DNA of 17,443 nt from Akkermansiaceae bacterium (GTDB taxonomy: Bacteria; Verrucomicrobiota; Verrucomicrobiia; Verrucomicrobiales; Akkermansiaceae). Shown here in pieces: positions 1-10,700 of this stretch. Position 1 is the stretch's first letter, and the number at the start of each line of letters is the position of its first letter. Position numbers and translations under genes: made by a program. The stretch lies in contig JAHDGN010000027.1 in the NCBI GenBank assembly GCA_020627645.1, positions 1-17,443 of the forward strand, read 5' to 3'. The notes under the pieces were generated by a model. It saw only the letters and a program-made list of their open reading frames with translations. It made no database searches and was not told the origin of the DNA.

Positions 1-17
1 AAGAAAAATCCTCAAAA

Positions 18-200
18 ATGAAGAATCCCTACATTGGGCTAACCATTGACCAAGCAAAGGACAAAGCCAAAAAAGAAGGCGCCAAATGGCGCATCACTAA
101 AATCGATGGGGAATCACAATTCGTTACCATGGATTTCAAACCGAACCGTCTCAACTTTGAAATCGTCAACGGAGTCATCACAAAGATCACCAAAGGGTAG
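18..200 (+). CDS. Peptidase inhibitor I78-like small protein (possibly 5' partial)
   Basis: This 60-residue protein resembles the peptidase inhibitor I78 family (the Aspergillus elastase inhibitor group). The family core is visible: 'YIGLT' at residues 5-9, an amphipathic Lys-rich helix (10-22), then 'VTMDFKPNRLNFEI' (36-49) and 'GVITKI' (52-57), which match the family's V-T-M-D-[FY]-[RK]-P-[ND]-R-L-N core and closing strand. Known members inhibit serine peptidases by presenting an exposed loop; inhibition here is inferred from family only. It has no signal peptide, so a cytoplasmic location is likely. It lacks the two Cys residues that form the disulfide in the fungal inhibitor and in many bacterial members. 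The ATG at 18 has no clear Shine-Dalgarno site, and the frame stays open (E-K-S-S-K) to base 3, so the true start could lie outside the window. The gene converges on the - strand operon, and its stop is 11 bases from the opposing stop. Confidence 0.8.
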   Translation: MKNPYIGLTIDQAKDKAKKEGAKWRITKIDGESQFVTMDFKPNRLNFEIVNGVITKITKG

Positions 201-211
201 CACGCCCCCCC
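201..211. other. 11-base gap between convergent stop codons, with a C7 run
   Basis: The stop of the I78-like gene (TAG, 198-200) and the stop of the opposing 280-residue gene (TAA read at 214-212) leave only 11 bases, seven of them a run of C (205-211). No credible intrinsic terminator fits here. The best stem is five base pairs (193-197 with 209-213), overlaps both stops and has no T-run, so transcripts from the two sides probably run into each other's 3' ends. Confidence 0.6.
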
Positions 212-1054
212 TTAAGAACCATCCCCAAAGAGCGTAAAGCAAACCCGATAAAACCTTTTTGCTCCAACCCTTGGACCACTCAACACCAAATCAGGACTCC
301 GACTGTCCACCTCAAAACTTCCCACACTCCAGCTCTCTAGATCAGAGCTCTCCTCAACCTCAACTCTGACCTGTGGATGGATCCCACCCTGCAATCTTAC
401 AACGACCTCATTTCCCACCTCAATCTCCACACAGTTCAAATTTCCAACAACATTGGGATCACCTCCCCTCACAAATTCATCAAAATTTGACCACCCATCT
501 CCATCAGGATCCCCACCTCCGTTGGCAAGCCCATGATGCTCTAACCACATCTGGAAGATTCCACTCGGCCCAGGCGCCTCAAACATCTCAGTCCCCAAAT
601 GATCGACCGATGATGTCTGATTGATCGATCCAACAACCGCCACCGTCATCCCGTCTGTTGTGAAATAATCCTTAGGTAACGGAAGCCCTGAATTCACGTC
701 TGGCCACACCCAACCGACATTGGTCAATAGAATCCAATTCCCTTCAAAATCAGCCAGCCACATATAAACCCCTCCCTCCAAATTTTGGTCTAAGTCAAAA
801 GTCGAGGCAAATAAACCGTTGGATCCTAAGTAGTTAGTCTGATCGGCAACTTGCCAATGCTCATGCCACTCACCCACATTGTCCCGTGTTGGTACAAAAC
901 TCCCAAACGTCCCCAACTCAACCCTCGCCCCATCAATAATCCCGTCGTTCACCAACATTTTTGAACGCCAATTAACGGTTACTTCAGTGGCCGAGACCCC
1001 AAAGCCAAAAAAAACCACTACCACTCCCACAAATACCCTCAACCTAAGCCTCAT
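212..1054 (-). CDS. Secreted protein with calcium-loop-like motif and verrucomicrobial-type C-terminal module
   Basis: This is a 280-residue exported protein of unknown function. Residues 1-22 form a signal peptide (Arg-rich start, Val/Phe core, likely cleavage after 'VSA'). Residues 25-160 hold a Trp-rich domain shared with the upstream neighbour: 'VTVNW' near the mature start, 'VELGTF', a 'W..HWQVAD.T.Y' stretch, 'GLFAS', then 'NWILLTN..W'. Residues 182-194 read 'DPDGDGWSNFDEF', a thrombospondin-3/EF-hand-like Asp-rich calcium loop followed by 'GGDP'. The last 75 residues contain 'SSDLESWSVG' and end near 'KRFYRV', a module very common at the C-terminus of verrucomicrobial exported proteins and also found in the giant protein upstream. 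There is no PEP-CTERM tail or other known anchor. Its ATG overlaps the upstream stop as ATGA, and it has a GGAGG site five bases ahead, so translational coupling is likely. No catalytic motif was recognised. Confidence 0.88.
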   Translation of the reverse strand: MRLRLRVFVGVVVVFFGFGVSATEVTVNWRSKMLVNDGIIDGARVELGTFGSFVPTRDNVGEWHEHWQVADQTNYLGSNGLFASTFDLDQNLEGGVYMWLADFEGNWILLTNVGWVWPDVNSGLPLPKDYFTTDGMTVAVVGSINQTSSVDHLGTEMFEAPGPSGIFQMWLEHHGLANGGGDPDGDGWSNFDEFVRGGDPNVVGNLNCVEIEVGNEVVVRLQGGIHPQVRVEVEESSDLESWSVGSFEVDSRSPDLVLSGPRVGAKRFYRVCFTLFGDGS

Positions 1055-1695
1055 CTTTTCCTCCGTCCCACGCCGAGTAGTGCGCCCACGATGATCAGTA
1101 AGGCCCCGGATGGCTCCGGAACAATATAGGTCTGCAAAATCGATTCCCCTGGCTTATCCTCCGTATTCTCCCCTCCCCCTTCCTCATCTTCCAGCTGCCC
1201 CCAAATCACTTCATCCGCCACAAAGAAGTTCTGATCAGGATCATCACTCTCTCGGCTCAATCGAAAATCCAACACCGGATTTCGGTGCGATTCCTCTTCC
1301 GGTGGAATCACCCAGTCATTCGAAGTGATAATTGCCCAATCTCCATCCACTCCCCCCGTCACATTCCCATTATGGATCCACACCATCGCCTGTTGCCCAA
1401 GGGCCGAGCCCGACACCACCACACTACTACTAAAAAACCCCAACGGCTGATTATACGTCGACACATCTAAAATCTGCCACTGTGACCTCCACGTCGATGG
1501 AATACCGGTCGGTTGACCTCCCGAAAAATATCCAAACTCAAATTGGAATGGTGGGGAAGAGATCGGAACTCCCGCATTGTCCACCAACGAAAATTCGTCA
1601 GCCAAAAAACTCCCCCAATTGATGGTCACCGCTCCAAAGGCTCCCCCATTCAAGACGAATCCTGATATGAACGCGAAACTGATTCCTTTTTTCAT
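1051..1695 (-). CDS. PEP-CTERM sorted exoprotein
   Basis: This 214-residue exported protein has a typical PEP-CTERM sorting tail. Residues 1-21 or 22 form a signal peptide (Met-Lys-Lys, hydrophobic core, Ala/Gly-rich cleavage region). Residues 23-130 form a Trp/Phe-rich beta domain resembling the N-terminal domain of the downstream 280-residue protein: both start 'VT.NW', then have '[FL]G.F', 'W...WQ..D...Y', 'FF.S/FAS' and 'W.I[IL]T'. An acidic Gly-rich linker follows at 166-182 (Glu/Asp runs). Residues 192-214 are the sorting signal: 'VPEPS', a hydrophobic membrane span, then Arg-Arg-Lys-Arg. By family knowledge, this tail is recognised and processed by an exosortase. No exosortase gene is in the window. 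No clear Shine-Dalgarno site precedes the ATG at 1695. The gene follows the giant gene by 46 bases and is probably cotranscribed with it. The function of the beta domain is not recognised. Confidence 0.92.
   Translation of the reverse strand: MKKGISFAFISGFVLNGGAFGAVTINWGSFLADEFSLVDNAGVPISSPPFQFEFGYFSGGQPTGIPSTWRSQWQILDVSTYNQPLGFFSSSVVVSGSALGQQAMVWIHNGNVTGGVDGDWAIITSNDWVIPPEEESHRNPVLDFRLSRESDDPDQNFFVADEVIWGQLEDEEGGGENTEDKPGESILQTYIVPEPSGALLIIVGALLGVGRRKR
1054..1122 (-). other. PEP-CTERM sorting signal (residues 192-214 of the 214-residue protein)
   Basis: The signal has the canonical three parts: the motif 'VPEPS', about 14 hydrophobic residues rich in Leu, Ile, Val and Gly, and a basic Arg-Arg-Lys-Arg end. 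An exosortase system elsewhere in the genome is implied. Confidence 0.93.
1060..1064 (-). promoter_or_regulatory. Shine-Dalgarno site GGAGG inside the preceding gene
   Basis: Read on the - strand, GGAGG ends five bases before the ATG at 1054. It is formed by the CGG-AGG codons for two arginines of the upstream protein's Arg-Arg-Lys-Arg sorting tail. This supports the chosen start of the 280-residue gene and its coupling to the upstream gene. Confidence 0.8.
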
Positions 1696-1741
1696 CTGAC
1701 TAACAGCTCAATTGTTTAATTCATTCATCCAAATCCATTCT
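1696..1741 (-). other. 46-base intergenic spacer within the probable operon
   Basis: The spacer lies between the giant gene's TAG stop (1742-1744) and the next ATG (1695). It is AT-rich. No Shine-Dalgarno site, no stem-loop of useful length and no convincing -35/-10 pair were seen, which favours cotranscription with the giant gene. Confidence 0.5.
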
Positions 1742-4700
1742 CTACGGTGTCCAACTCAACGGACGCATCCAATCCTGCGGGCTGATCTTATCATAAAACA
1801 CCGCACGATTCTCGAGAAAGATTCGGTCATTATTCTGACTTGTAAGGGCAGGGTTCTGCTGCACCACCCATTGGTCCAATCCTGCTGCCGGCATTTTCGC
1901 ATAAAAATGCGAATCATACCCTTCGTTTCCAGTCCCCAAATCTCCTCTCCAGTAATGCAACTGATCCGATGTTCCAGGGTCAACTCCTCCAGTAAATCCA
2001 TTGAGCATATCACGGTCAATCGGTGATTCATCCAATGGATACACCGACCCAATCAAGTTATAGCCAGACGCTAACGGGCAGGCCACATCCCACTGCCTCA
2101 CCACTCCAGCTGTCGGGAAACTGATCGGACCAGACTTGTGATGCAGGAAGATCCCTAAACATGGATCAATGATTTCATCACCGGCATCTGCTGCCGTTGG
2201 ATCACCCAATTCTGTCCAATACGAAGGAGTTCCACTCTTCACAAAGTAGGTCCTAAATGACCCATTTCGATAGAGGAGCGCTCGACTATCATCGTCTCCA
2301 ATCGTTGGATCGTTGTCTGCCAAGAAGAACTGTGGCGGTGCCATATCTCTCAAGGTTCGATGCTCACGCACTGCCACCATTCCATTCAGATCGGTCGGAA
2401 TCGGATCCAAGGTATTTAACCCATCACCAGGAACGAGCACCAAGTTGCCGACGGTCGAAGCCGCTTCATCAATCTCAAAACGATGCCCTTCATAGGTTCC
2501 ACTGAGCATCTCAACATAGGTCACTGCACCCGCCAAATTTGGCAGTGGCGAACTCAACCCAATGACGTTCCCTGACTGGAAACTCACTGTTCCTGAGTAG
2601 CACTCCTTCGCTAAGAACGGATCACTGTAACTCTGACACTCTCCATTCAATTGTTTCTCACTTGAGCCAAAGACCTGAGAGTATTGCGCCACTCCTCCTA
2701 CCTCAACTTTCAACCTCACAAACCTCGTCGGCACATTGGCATAGGTCACACGCTCTGAGTCCAATAATTCCGCTCCCGAAGGCATGACCGAAGGGGTTAG
2801 CCCAAGATCATTCCAGCCACCTGGGGACAACCGAAGGTCGTCAATTCCTTCTAAGGTATAAGTCACATCTGCCAACCCTCCTTCACGACGTAGGAAGCTC
2901 GCATCAAACCCTCCGGTCACCGGATTGTATTCTAAACAGAACGCTTTCTTGTTTTCCCCACTCGTTGGATCAAGGCAGGTCGCATACTCAAAAATGGTTC
3001 CGTAAAGATCTCCATCATCATTATTTCCGCTCAAACCATTGTCCGCAAGAAAGTCATCATAGCTTCCAGACTTCTGGTTCTCAGGTTCATAGCTCACTGG
3101 CTCATTGGTCTCATCATCAACATCAACTGAAGTCAACGCTCCCTCACCCGTTGCTGTTGCCGAATTCAAATACGCTCCATCTCTTGTCCTCACAAAGGTC
3201 ACAGATAAGGTCAGCGTTTTACTCTCATCGACTGCCAAGTTGTCAGTTCCGGTCAACAACTCTCCAGTCACGGCATTGTATGAAGTGCTGAGTTGGGCTG
3301 AACTCAGTGTCACGGTTTCCACCGGACTAAATCCACTCAAATTATCAACCACCTGAACCCCATTGATCGCCTGATTCCCGGCATTCGATACCGTAATCTG
3401 ATAGTCTGCACGGAATCGATTGTCTCCTAGAGATTCAGATCCAGTTAATGCTTTGTCCACGATAATCGCTTGAGTCAGTTCCGGTTTGGCACGAGTTGGA
3501 TCATCTTCCGCAGGCGTCATCGGGTCATCAGAGATATCCTCAAGCGGCTCTCCACTTGTTCCTCCCGTTCCCGTCAATTCAGCTTGGTTGAAGTAAGCCA
3601 AATCGCTATCCGGAGTAAAACGGACTTGGATGGAATAGGTCACCACTTCTCCAATGGCTAACGACAATCCTGTTGGCAATGGATCACCCAAGAGGGTGGA
3701 CCCAGATGGGAACCCATCTAACGGATCCACGATTGAGATTCCAGTCAACGGTTCATTCCCCGTATTTTCAACTCGCAACAGATACGAAGCTTCAAACACG
3801 CCTCCTCCAATATGGACGACTCCGACTCCGGTCTTATCAAAATCAACACCAGGCTGTAATGGTGGGGTCACTGGCACAGGGTCTGGGTCATTCACTCCAG
3901 CATCTCCACCGCTATACTCTCCTTCTCCAGATCCAATCACATCATTGAACACTGGTCCTGCAGACATCGGCACAAAGGTGACGTCTATGGTCACACTCGC
4001 CACCGCTCCTACTCCAAGGGAGCCGTTCTCCACTAATGGATTGCTTCCATCATACGATCCATTGGCAAGGATTCCCGTGCTCGATACGATGGTCGCTGTT
4101 GTTCCCACTGGAAAGCCACTCAGGTCATCCAACACTTCAATTCCGACCAATGGCTCATTCCCCGCATTTTCTATTCCAATGGTAAAGCGAGCCACAAATT
4201 GGCCATCACCTAAATCAACAATGCCCTCTGCCATTTTGCTCAAAACTAAAGCAGGCGCAAACGGAGGGTTCGTCACTGTTGGATCATCTTCTTCAGGGGT
4301 CGCCGGATCATCTGATTCCTCACTCACAGATCCTCCTCCAGCATTGCCTGTCCCAAACGCAGTCGCCTGGTTTTCATACGGTGCATTCTCATCAGCCGTA
4401 AAGGTCACTTCAAACCCTCGGACCACTGAGTCGCCCACTCCAAGGCTTCCAATCACAAGCGACCCTCCAGTGACCACTACTGATGAACCACTCGGGAAGT
4501 CAGTCAACGGATCCACAATCACCACATTGTCGATCGCTTCATTCCCATCGTTGGTCACGGTAAAGGTAAAGATCGACTTAAACATTCCACCTCCAAGATC
4601 TTCTACGGTGACCAATTGTTTCTCAAACGCTAAGGAAGGTTGTAAATCCGGCTCCCCACTCACCGGCAAGCCTGAGTCATCATTCACTTCTTCTCCGTCA

Positions 4701-7700
4701 AATTCACCTTCTGCAGTGGCGTCCACCGCATTGGTATAAGATAACCCAGCTTCAGGGATAAAGGTCACTTCAACCTCTAAGGACTTCGTTTCTCCAAAGG
4801 CGAGAGTATCGCTCCCAACCAAAAGAGTTCCAGTCACTGGGTTATATGAGGTCGCTAGTGTCGTAGAACTCAACACTACGGTCTGACTACTTCCAAATTC
4901 GCTTAAATCATCCACAACCTGCACATTCACTAATGGCTGATTACCGGTATTTTCGACCTCCACTAAGAAGGTCGCCACAAACCGGCCATCACCCAAGTCT
5001 TGCACCGCTCCAACCAATGACTTCCTCACTTCAATCCCACTTGTATAAACAGGGTTCACTTCTGTCGGGTCTTCAGGGTCAGAGGTTGTCGGATCATCTG
5101 ATTCATCATAATCAGGCTGCCCTGTTTGCGTTCCTTCACCTTGCGCACTTGCGGTATTCAAATACGGAGCGTCCGCATCAGGGGTGAAGGTCACACTCAC
5201 TGTGATGGATACTGAATCACCTACTCCTAGTGAACCACCATTCACAATCACGGCATTAATCGCACTTCCATCGTAGCCAGATTCTACAGTCACATCACTC
5301 GAGCTGGCACTCGCCACACTTCCCACCGGGAAGGTTGTCGAAATATCATCTGTAATGACCAAATTACTAATCCCTTCATTCCCCACATTGTTAACCACTA
5401 GGTTAAAGAGCGCTTCAAATTGACCTCCTCCAATGGAGGTGATCGAGGTCAATTCTTTCGTCACTTCCATTTCAGGTTCAAATGGTGGCACACTTGCCGT
5501 CGGATCATTGTCATCGTCTGGAGTATCTGGGTTATCAGAAGGCTCACTATCACCTTCTCCACTATATTCACCACTTCCAGATGCGGTCGCTTGGTTCACG
5601 AAGGTTGTCTGTCCAGCAGGCGCATCTGCGGGATCGTAAACAATGGTCAAATCAATCACTCCAGCTTCTCCCGGTGCTAAGGTGTCGACCCCAGTCAACA
5701 TGTTCACATTCGTGATCCCATCATAGACCGCGACGGTAAAATCACTCGAAGTCACACTTCCGACCGCTGTCGACGGATAGTTATTTGGCGCCGCTTGAAG
5801 GTCATCAGTCACCTGAACTCCCACGATCGGCTCATTGCCCACATTGCGAATGATGAGTTCAACGGTCATGGTGATGACTCCTGCTCCATCAACGACCATG
5901 GTCTTCACATCTTTACTCACTTCAATCTGTGGATCCAAAGCAGGAGTCACTTCATCAGTCCCACTATCGCTTGTCGAACCTCCTCCATACTCACCCTCTC
6001 CACTTCCGGTCGCAGTATTACCAAACGGACCCACTCCATCTGGAGTAAAGGTAAAGCTCAAGGTCACCACTTCACTTTCTCCCACTCCTAATCCAAATCC
6101 AGGTAACAACATGGTTGCACCGGTCACACCATCATAGGACGGATTCTTGGTGGCATTGGTGGTCGTGACACTCACTCCTGTCACTCCTGCAAAGTTACTT
6201 AACGGGTCACTGATCTGCACGTTCACGACAGGTTCGTCACCTGTATTCTCAGCAGTCAATGTGTAGGTTGCGGTAAACGTCCCGTCTCCGTTATCAACCA
6301 GTGGAGACGCCACTTTACTAAAGGTCAATTCAGGAGAGAAGGTCGGCGTTGTTTCGGTAGGAGTTCCGGAATCATCATCCGCCGGATCACCACTTGCCCC
6401 ACCTGTGCCTTCGACCTGTGCCACATTGGTAAATGGACCTGCACTGTCCGGAGTAAAGGTCACGGTCACGGCGTAACTCTCGCTTTGGCCTACGGCAAAG
6501 GTTTCATTCACTGGGAGACTGTCTCCACCAAGCACCGCACCACTTGGGAACCCAGTCAGTGGATCAACCGCAGTCACGTTCGTTAACACTTCGTTCCCGG
6601 TGTTGGTCACTCCGATCGTAAAGCTAGCGGTAAATGTTCCGTCTCCATTCGAGACCACTCCTGTTGCCACTTTGGTAATCTCGATCGCAGGCGTTAAGGG
6701 TGGATCTGTTTCGGCACTCGATTCTTCTTCCACTGGAGTTCCACCCGCCGAACTTGTTCCACTTCCACTCGCCGTATTGGTATAAGGTTGGTTCCCATCC
6801 GGAACAAAGGTCACGGTGACGGTTTCACTCATCACACCGTTCACTGGAAGAACCACTCCGCTCGGCAACGAACCTGTCACTGTGGAGCCTACCGGGAAGT
6901 CACTAGTATCATCCACGAGGGTAAAGTTATTGATCGCTTCATTTCCGGTATTTCGGGCCTCAATGGTAAATGTTGCGGTAAAGCTACCATCGTTGTTATC
7001 CACAATCCCCACTAAGGTCTTATCGACCTCAAACGATGGATCCAACGGAGGGGTGACTTCACCAGTTCCCGTCGAGGTAATCTCATCTCCCGATGCTCCA
7101 CCATCTCCCGTTCCAGTCACCGAGTTCACAAATGGACCAGGACCATCAGGAACAAAGGTGACCGATACCGATACCGTCTGCGACGCACCCACTGCTAAAT
7201 TCGTGATTCCAGATAACGCCGTATCGTCTACCGTCGAACCCGTTGGGAATGCTGAAATATCCTCGGTGATCGTGATATTCTGTAAGGCCTCGTTCCCGGT
7301 GTTACTCGCAGTGATATTGAAAAATGCGGTGAAACTTCCATCGTTGTTGTCAACGACACGATCAAACGCTTTCACCACTGACATGCTAGGATTCAATTCC
7401 GGATCAACATCAGCTCCATCTGATCCACTTGTGGTTTCACCACTATATTCACCAGCCCCACTAAAGGCGGCACTATTGGAGACCGGAGCATCAGATACCG
7501 GAGTAAATGTCACTGATAATACGGTTGTCGCAGAGTCACCCACACCCAACGAATCAGTCCCACTCAGAAGGTTAGGCTGAGTCCATCCATCGTATGGCGT
7601 TGATGATGGGGTCAAATCTGTCGATACTAAGACACCCACTGATCCTGATGGAAAGTTTGTCAACGGATCACTCAATTGCACATTGACCACCGGCTCATTC

Positions 7701-10700
7701 GAGTTGTTTTCAACGGTCAATGTGTAGGTGGCGGTGAAGGTTCCATCGTTGTTATCCACCAAGGTCGTGAGTTCTTTGGCAAAGGTCAACGCAGGCGAAA
7801 GTGGCGGGGTCGTGGATGTGGGATCTTCAGGGTCAGTTGTATCGGGGTCATCTGAGAGATCAAAATCCTCTTCACCAGATGATTCACCAGTTCCACTCAC
7901 TGACGCCTGGTTCAAAAACGGTCCCGCGCTGTCAGGCACAAAACGCACAGTCAAGGTCACCGATTCACTTGCCCCAATGGCAATCGAATCTGTTCCAGCT
8001 AAGAGGTTGCCATTCGCGCCATCCCATGCCGCCACTGTTGTCAAATCCGTAGAGGCCAAGGTTACTGTTGGGCTTGGGAAGTTGCTCAAGGTGTCCACAA
8101 TCTGAACGGCAGTCGCAACTTCATTTCCATCATTGGTGACGACCAAATCAAAGGTGGCGGTAAAGCTTCCATCCAGGTTATCAACGATTCCTGTTAAGGA
8201 TTTACTCAAATTCAGTTCTGTAAAGAACGGTGGGGCTGTCTCGGTTGGATCATTCGGATCATCCGGCGTGTCTGGGTTATCCGATGACTCTTCTTCCTCA
8301 CCCCCACTATACTCACCCTCTCCTGTGGCGCTTGCTTGGTTCAAAAACGTTGGTTGCCCCGCAACTTGAGGCGACGTGACTTGCACCACAATCGTTGCGG
8401 CCTCTCCCACGGCTAAGGTGCCTGTGCCCAATAATAAATCTGGTTGGCTTGTTCCATTAAATCCGGGATTGGCGGGCAAGGTGCTCGAAACAATCGTCGC
8501 CACTGCGGTTGATGGATAGTTACTCGGAGCAGCGGTAAGATCGTCCGTCACTTGCACATTCAACACCGGCTCAGTTCCGGTATTGCGAACAATCAAGGTA
8601 AAGGTCGCGACCACATTTCCTCCAACAACTTCCAAGTTGTCCAAGTTCTTGGTGAGGGTCAGATCAGTTGTGTAAACCGGATCTACCGAATCAGAACCGC
8701 TTCCACTCGCTCCACCTCCAGAATATGATCCAGTCGCCGAACCTCCACCATTATTCGAATACGGCCCAGTTCCATCTCCTGTAAAGGTGATCACAAGCGT
8801 CACGGTTTCGCTCTCTCCGATTCCCAATACGTCAGTGCCCAAAAGGAGGTTACTGTCGCTGTCGCCATTAAAGTTGATATTCGGTGACGCCGATTGAGGG
8901 GTATTTGACACCACAACTACGTCAGGAAACCCAGTCAGATCATCAGTTAGCTGTAAGGAACTCAACGGCTCATTGCCTGTATTGGTCGCGGTCAGTTCAA
9001 AGGTAGCAGTAAACGTTCCATCTCCGTTATCAGCCAGATCAGTAGCGGTCTTTTCCACTGTCATCGCTGGGGCAAATGGTGGTTCTGTTTCTGTCGGGCT
9101 TCCAGAGTCATCATCAACCGGATCGCCACTGGCTCCACCGTCACCTGTTCCCTCCGCACGGTTTTCATAGGCCGTTCCAGAGTCCGCCTCAAACGTCACT
9201 TTGACTCCCACTGTCTTGGTCTCTCCCACTGCCAAACTATTTCCAGCCTGAAGTAACTGAATGTCTCCCAATCCATCAAATCCAGCATTCATCAAGAACC
9301 CACTGGTCAACGCGTCTTCAACCCCCACAACTCCGGCCGGGAATCCTGCCAAGGAATCAGTCAGCTGGATGTTGTTCAAAATCTCGTTACCTGTATTCGA
9401 AACGGTGATTTCGTAGTTCGCTTCAAAGAACCCTCCACCCAAACTCACCACTGAACCCACTAAGGCCTTCGTCACTTCCATCGATGGCGTCAACACCGGA
9501 TCAATCTCTTCACTCCCACTCGACGGCGAAGAACCCCCACTCGCATCTCCCTCACCCGTCACGTTCGCGGTATTGGTATACGGTTGGTTCCCATCAGGAA
9601 CAAAACTCACCGTCGCATTCAACGTAAAGCTCTCTCCCACTGCCAAATTCAATGGCGATGGCTGACTATCTAACACCAAGGTCGAACCCGCCGGAAAATC
9701 ACTAACATCATCCGAGATCACCACGTTGTTGATGATTTCATTCCCGGTATTCTCCACCGTAATTGCAAAAATGGCCGTAAAGACCCCGCCCGTATCAGAC
9801 ACACTCGTCAACGTCTTGGTCGTCGTCAATTCAGGCATCAACGGAGGTGTCACTTCCGCGGTATCCGTGTCTTCCACACTCTCACCACTCGCTTCGCCAC
9901 TCCCACTTACCGTCGCACTATTGGTAAATGGCCCAGGCGCGTCAGGCGTAAAGGTCACACTCACCGAAACAGACTGACTTTCATTCACCGCAAGGGTATC
10001 TGTCCCCGCTAACAAGTTCCCACTCGTAAAGTCACTCGCCAACGTCAAAGAACCACTCGAAACATTGGTAATCGCACTCGCAGGAATCCCCCCAATCGCA
10101 TCGTTAATCTGGATATTCTCCAACGCTTCATTCCCAGTATTGGTCACCTCAATAATAAACACTCCCGTAAACGTCCCGTCACCATGATCCACCACACTAT
10201 CAAAGGTCTTTGTCAAACGAACTGATGGAAGCAACTCTACCGAAATCATCTCACTATCTGTGGCGCTAATTTCAGACGTCCCAAATGATCCCGTTCCACT
10301 CAAAGTCGCAGTATTCATCACTGGATCAGAATCGACCGGAGTATAGGTGACCGAAACAACTGCAGTCGCGGTTCCATCAACAGCTAAGAGATCTGTTCCC
10401 GAAAGCAAATTGGGCTGAGCTGCTCCATTGTACGGCGTTGTATTCGGAGTCAAAGAAGTCGATACCAATACCCCAACTGCATTTGATGGAAAATTAGTCA
10501 ATGGATCAGACAGCTGCACATTCTGAACCGGTTCGTTACCATTGTTTTCCATGTCTAATCGATAAGTGGCAGTAAAAGTTCCATCTCCATGATCAACCAA
10601 GCCAACCTCGGTTTTCGCAAGAGAGAGCATTGGCTCGAAAATTGGATTCACTGCCGTTGGATCTTCTGGATCCGGAGTTGCTGGGTCATCCGACTGATCA

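Noticed and set aside
193..213. Possible hairpin terminator between the convergent genes
   Set aside because: The stem is only five base pairs with an 11-base loop, it overlaps both stop codons, and no T-run follows on either strand.
46..237. 63-codon + strand frame overlapping the I78-like gene
   Set aside because: It is out of frame with the recognised I78 core, has a Lys/Pro-rich random composition, and runs past the I78 stop into the convergent gene.
212..1695. Frameshifted halves of one gene (the 214- and 280-residue proteins)
   Set aside because: Each has its own signal peptide, its own copy of the Trp-rich domain and a complete C-terminus, so they are two genes with an ATGA overlap.
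3654..4739. 361-codon open frame on the + strand, antisense to the giant gene
   Set aside because: It is a shadow. The same antisense pattern (Pro/Ser/Val/Thr-rich, with motifs such as 'PSPVAVA' and 'GPGPSGTKVT') recurs opposite nearly every repeat unit, because the repeats' codon bias avoids stops in that frame. It has no start site or family match.
6816..7580. 254-codon + strand open frame
   Set aside because: It is antisense to repeat units 25-27 and has the same recurrent shadow composition as the other + strand frames in the array.
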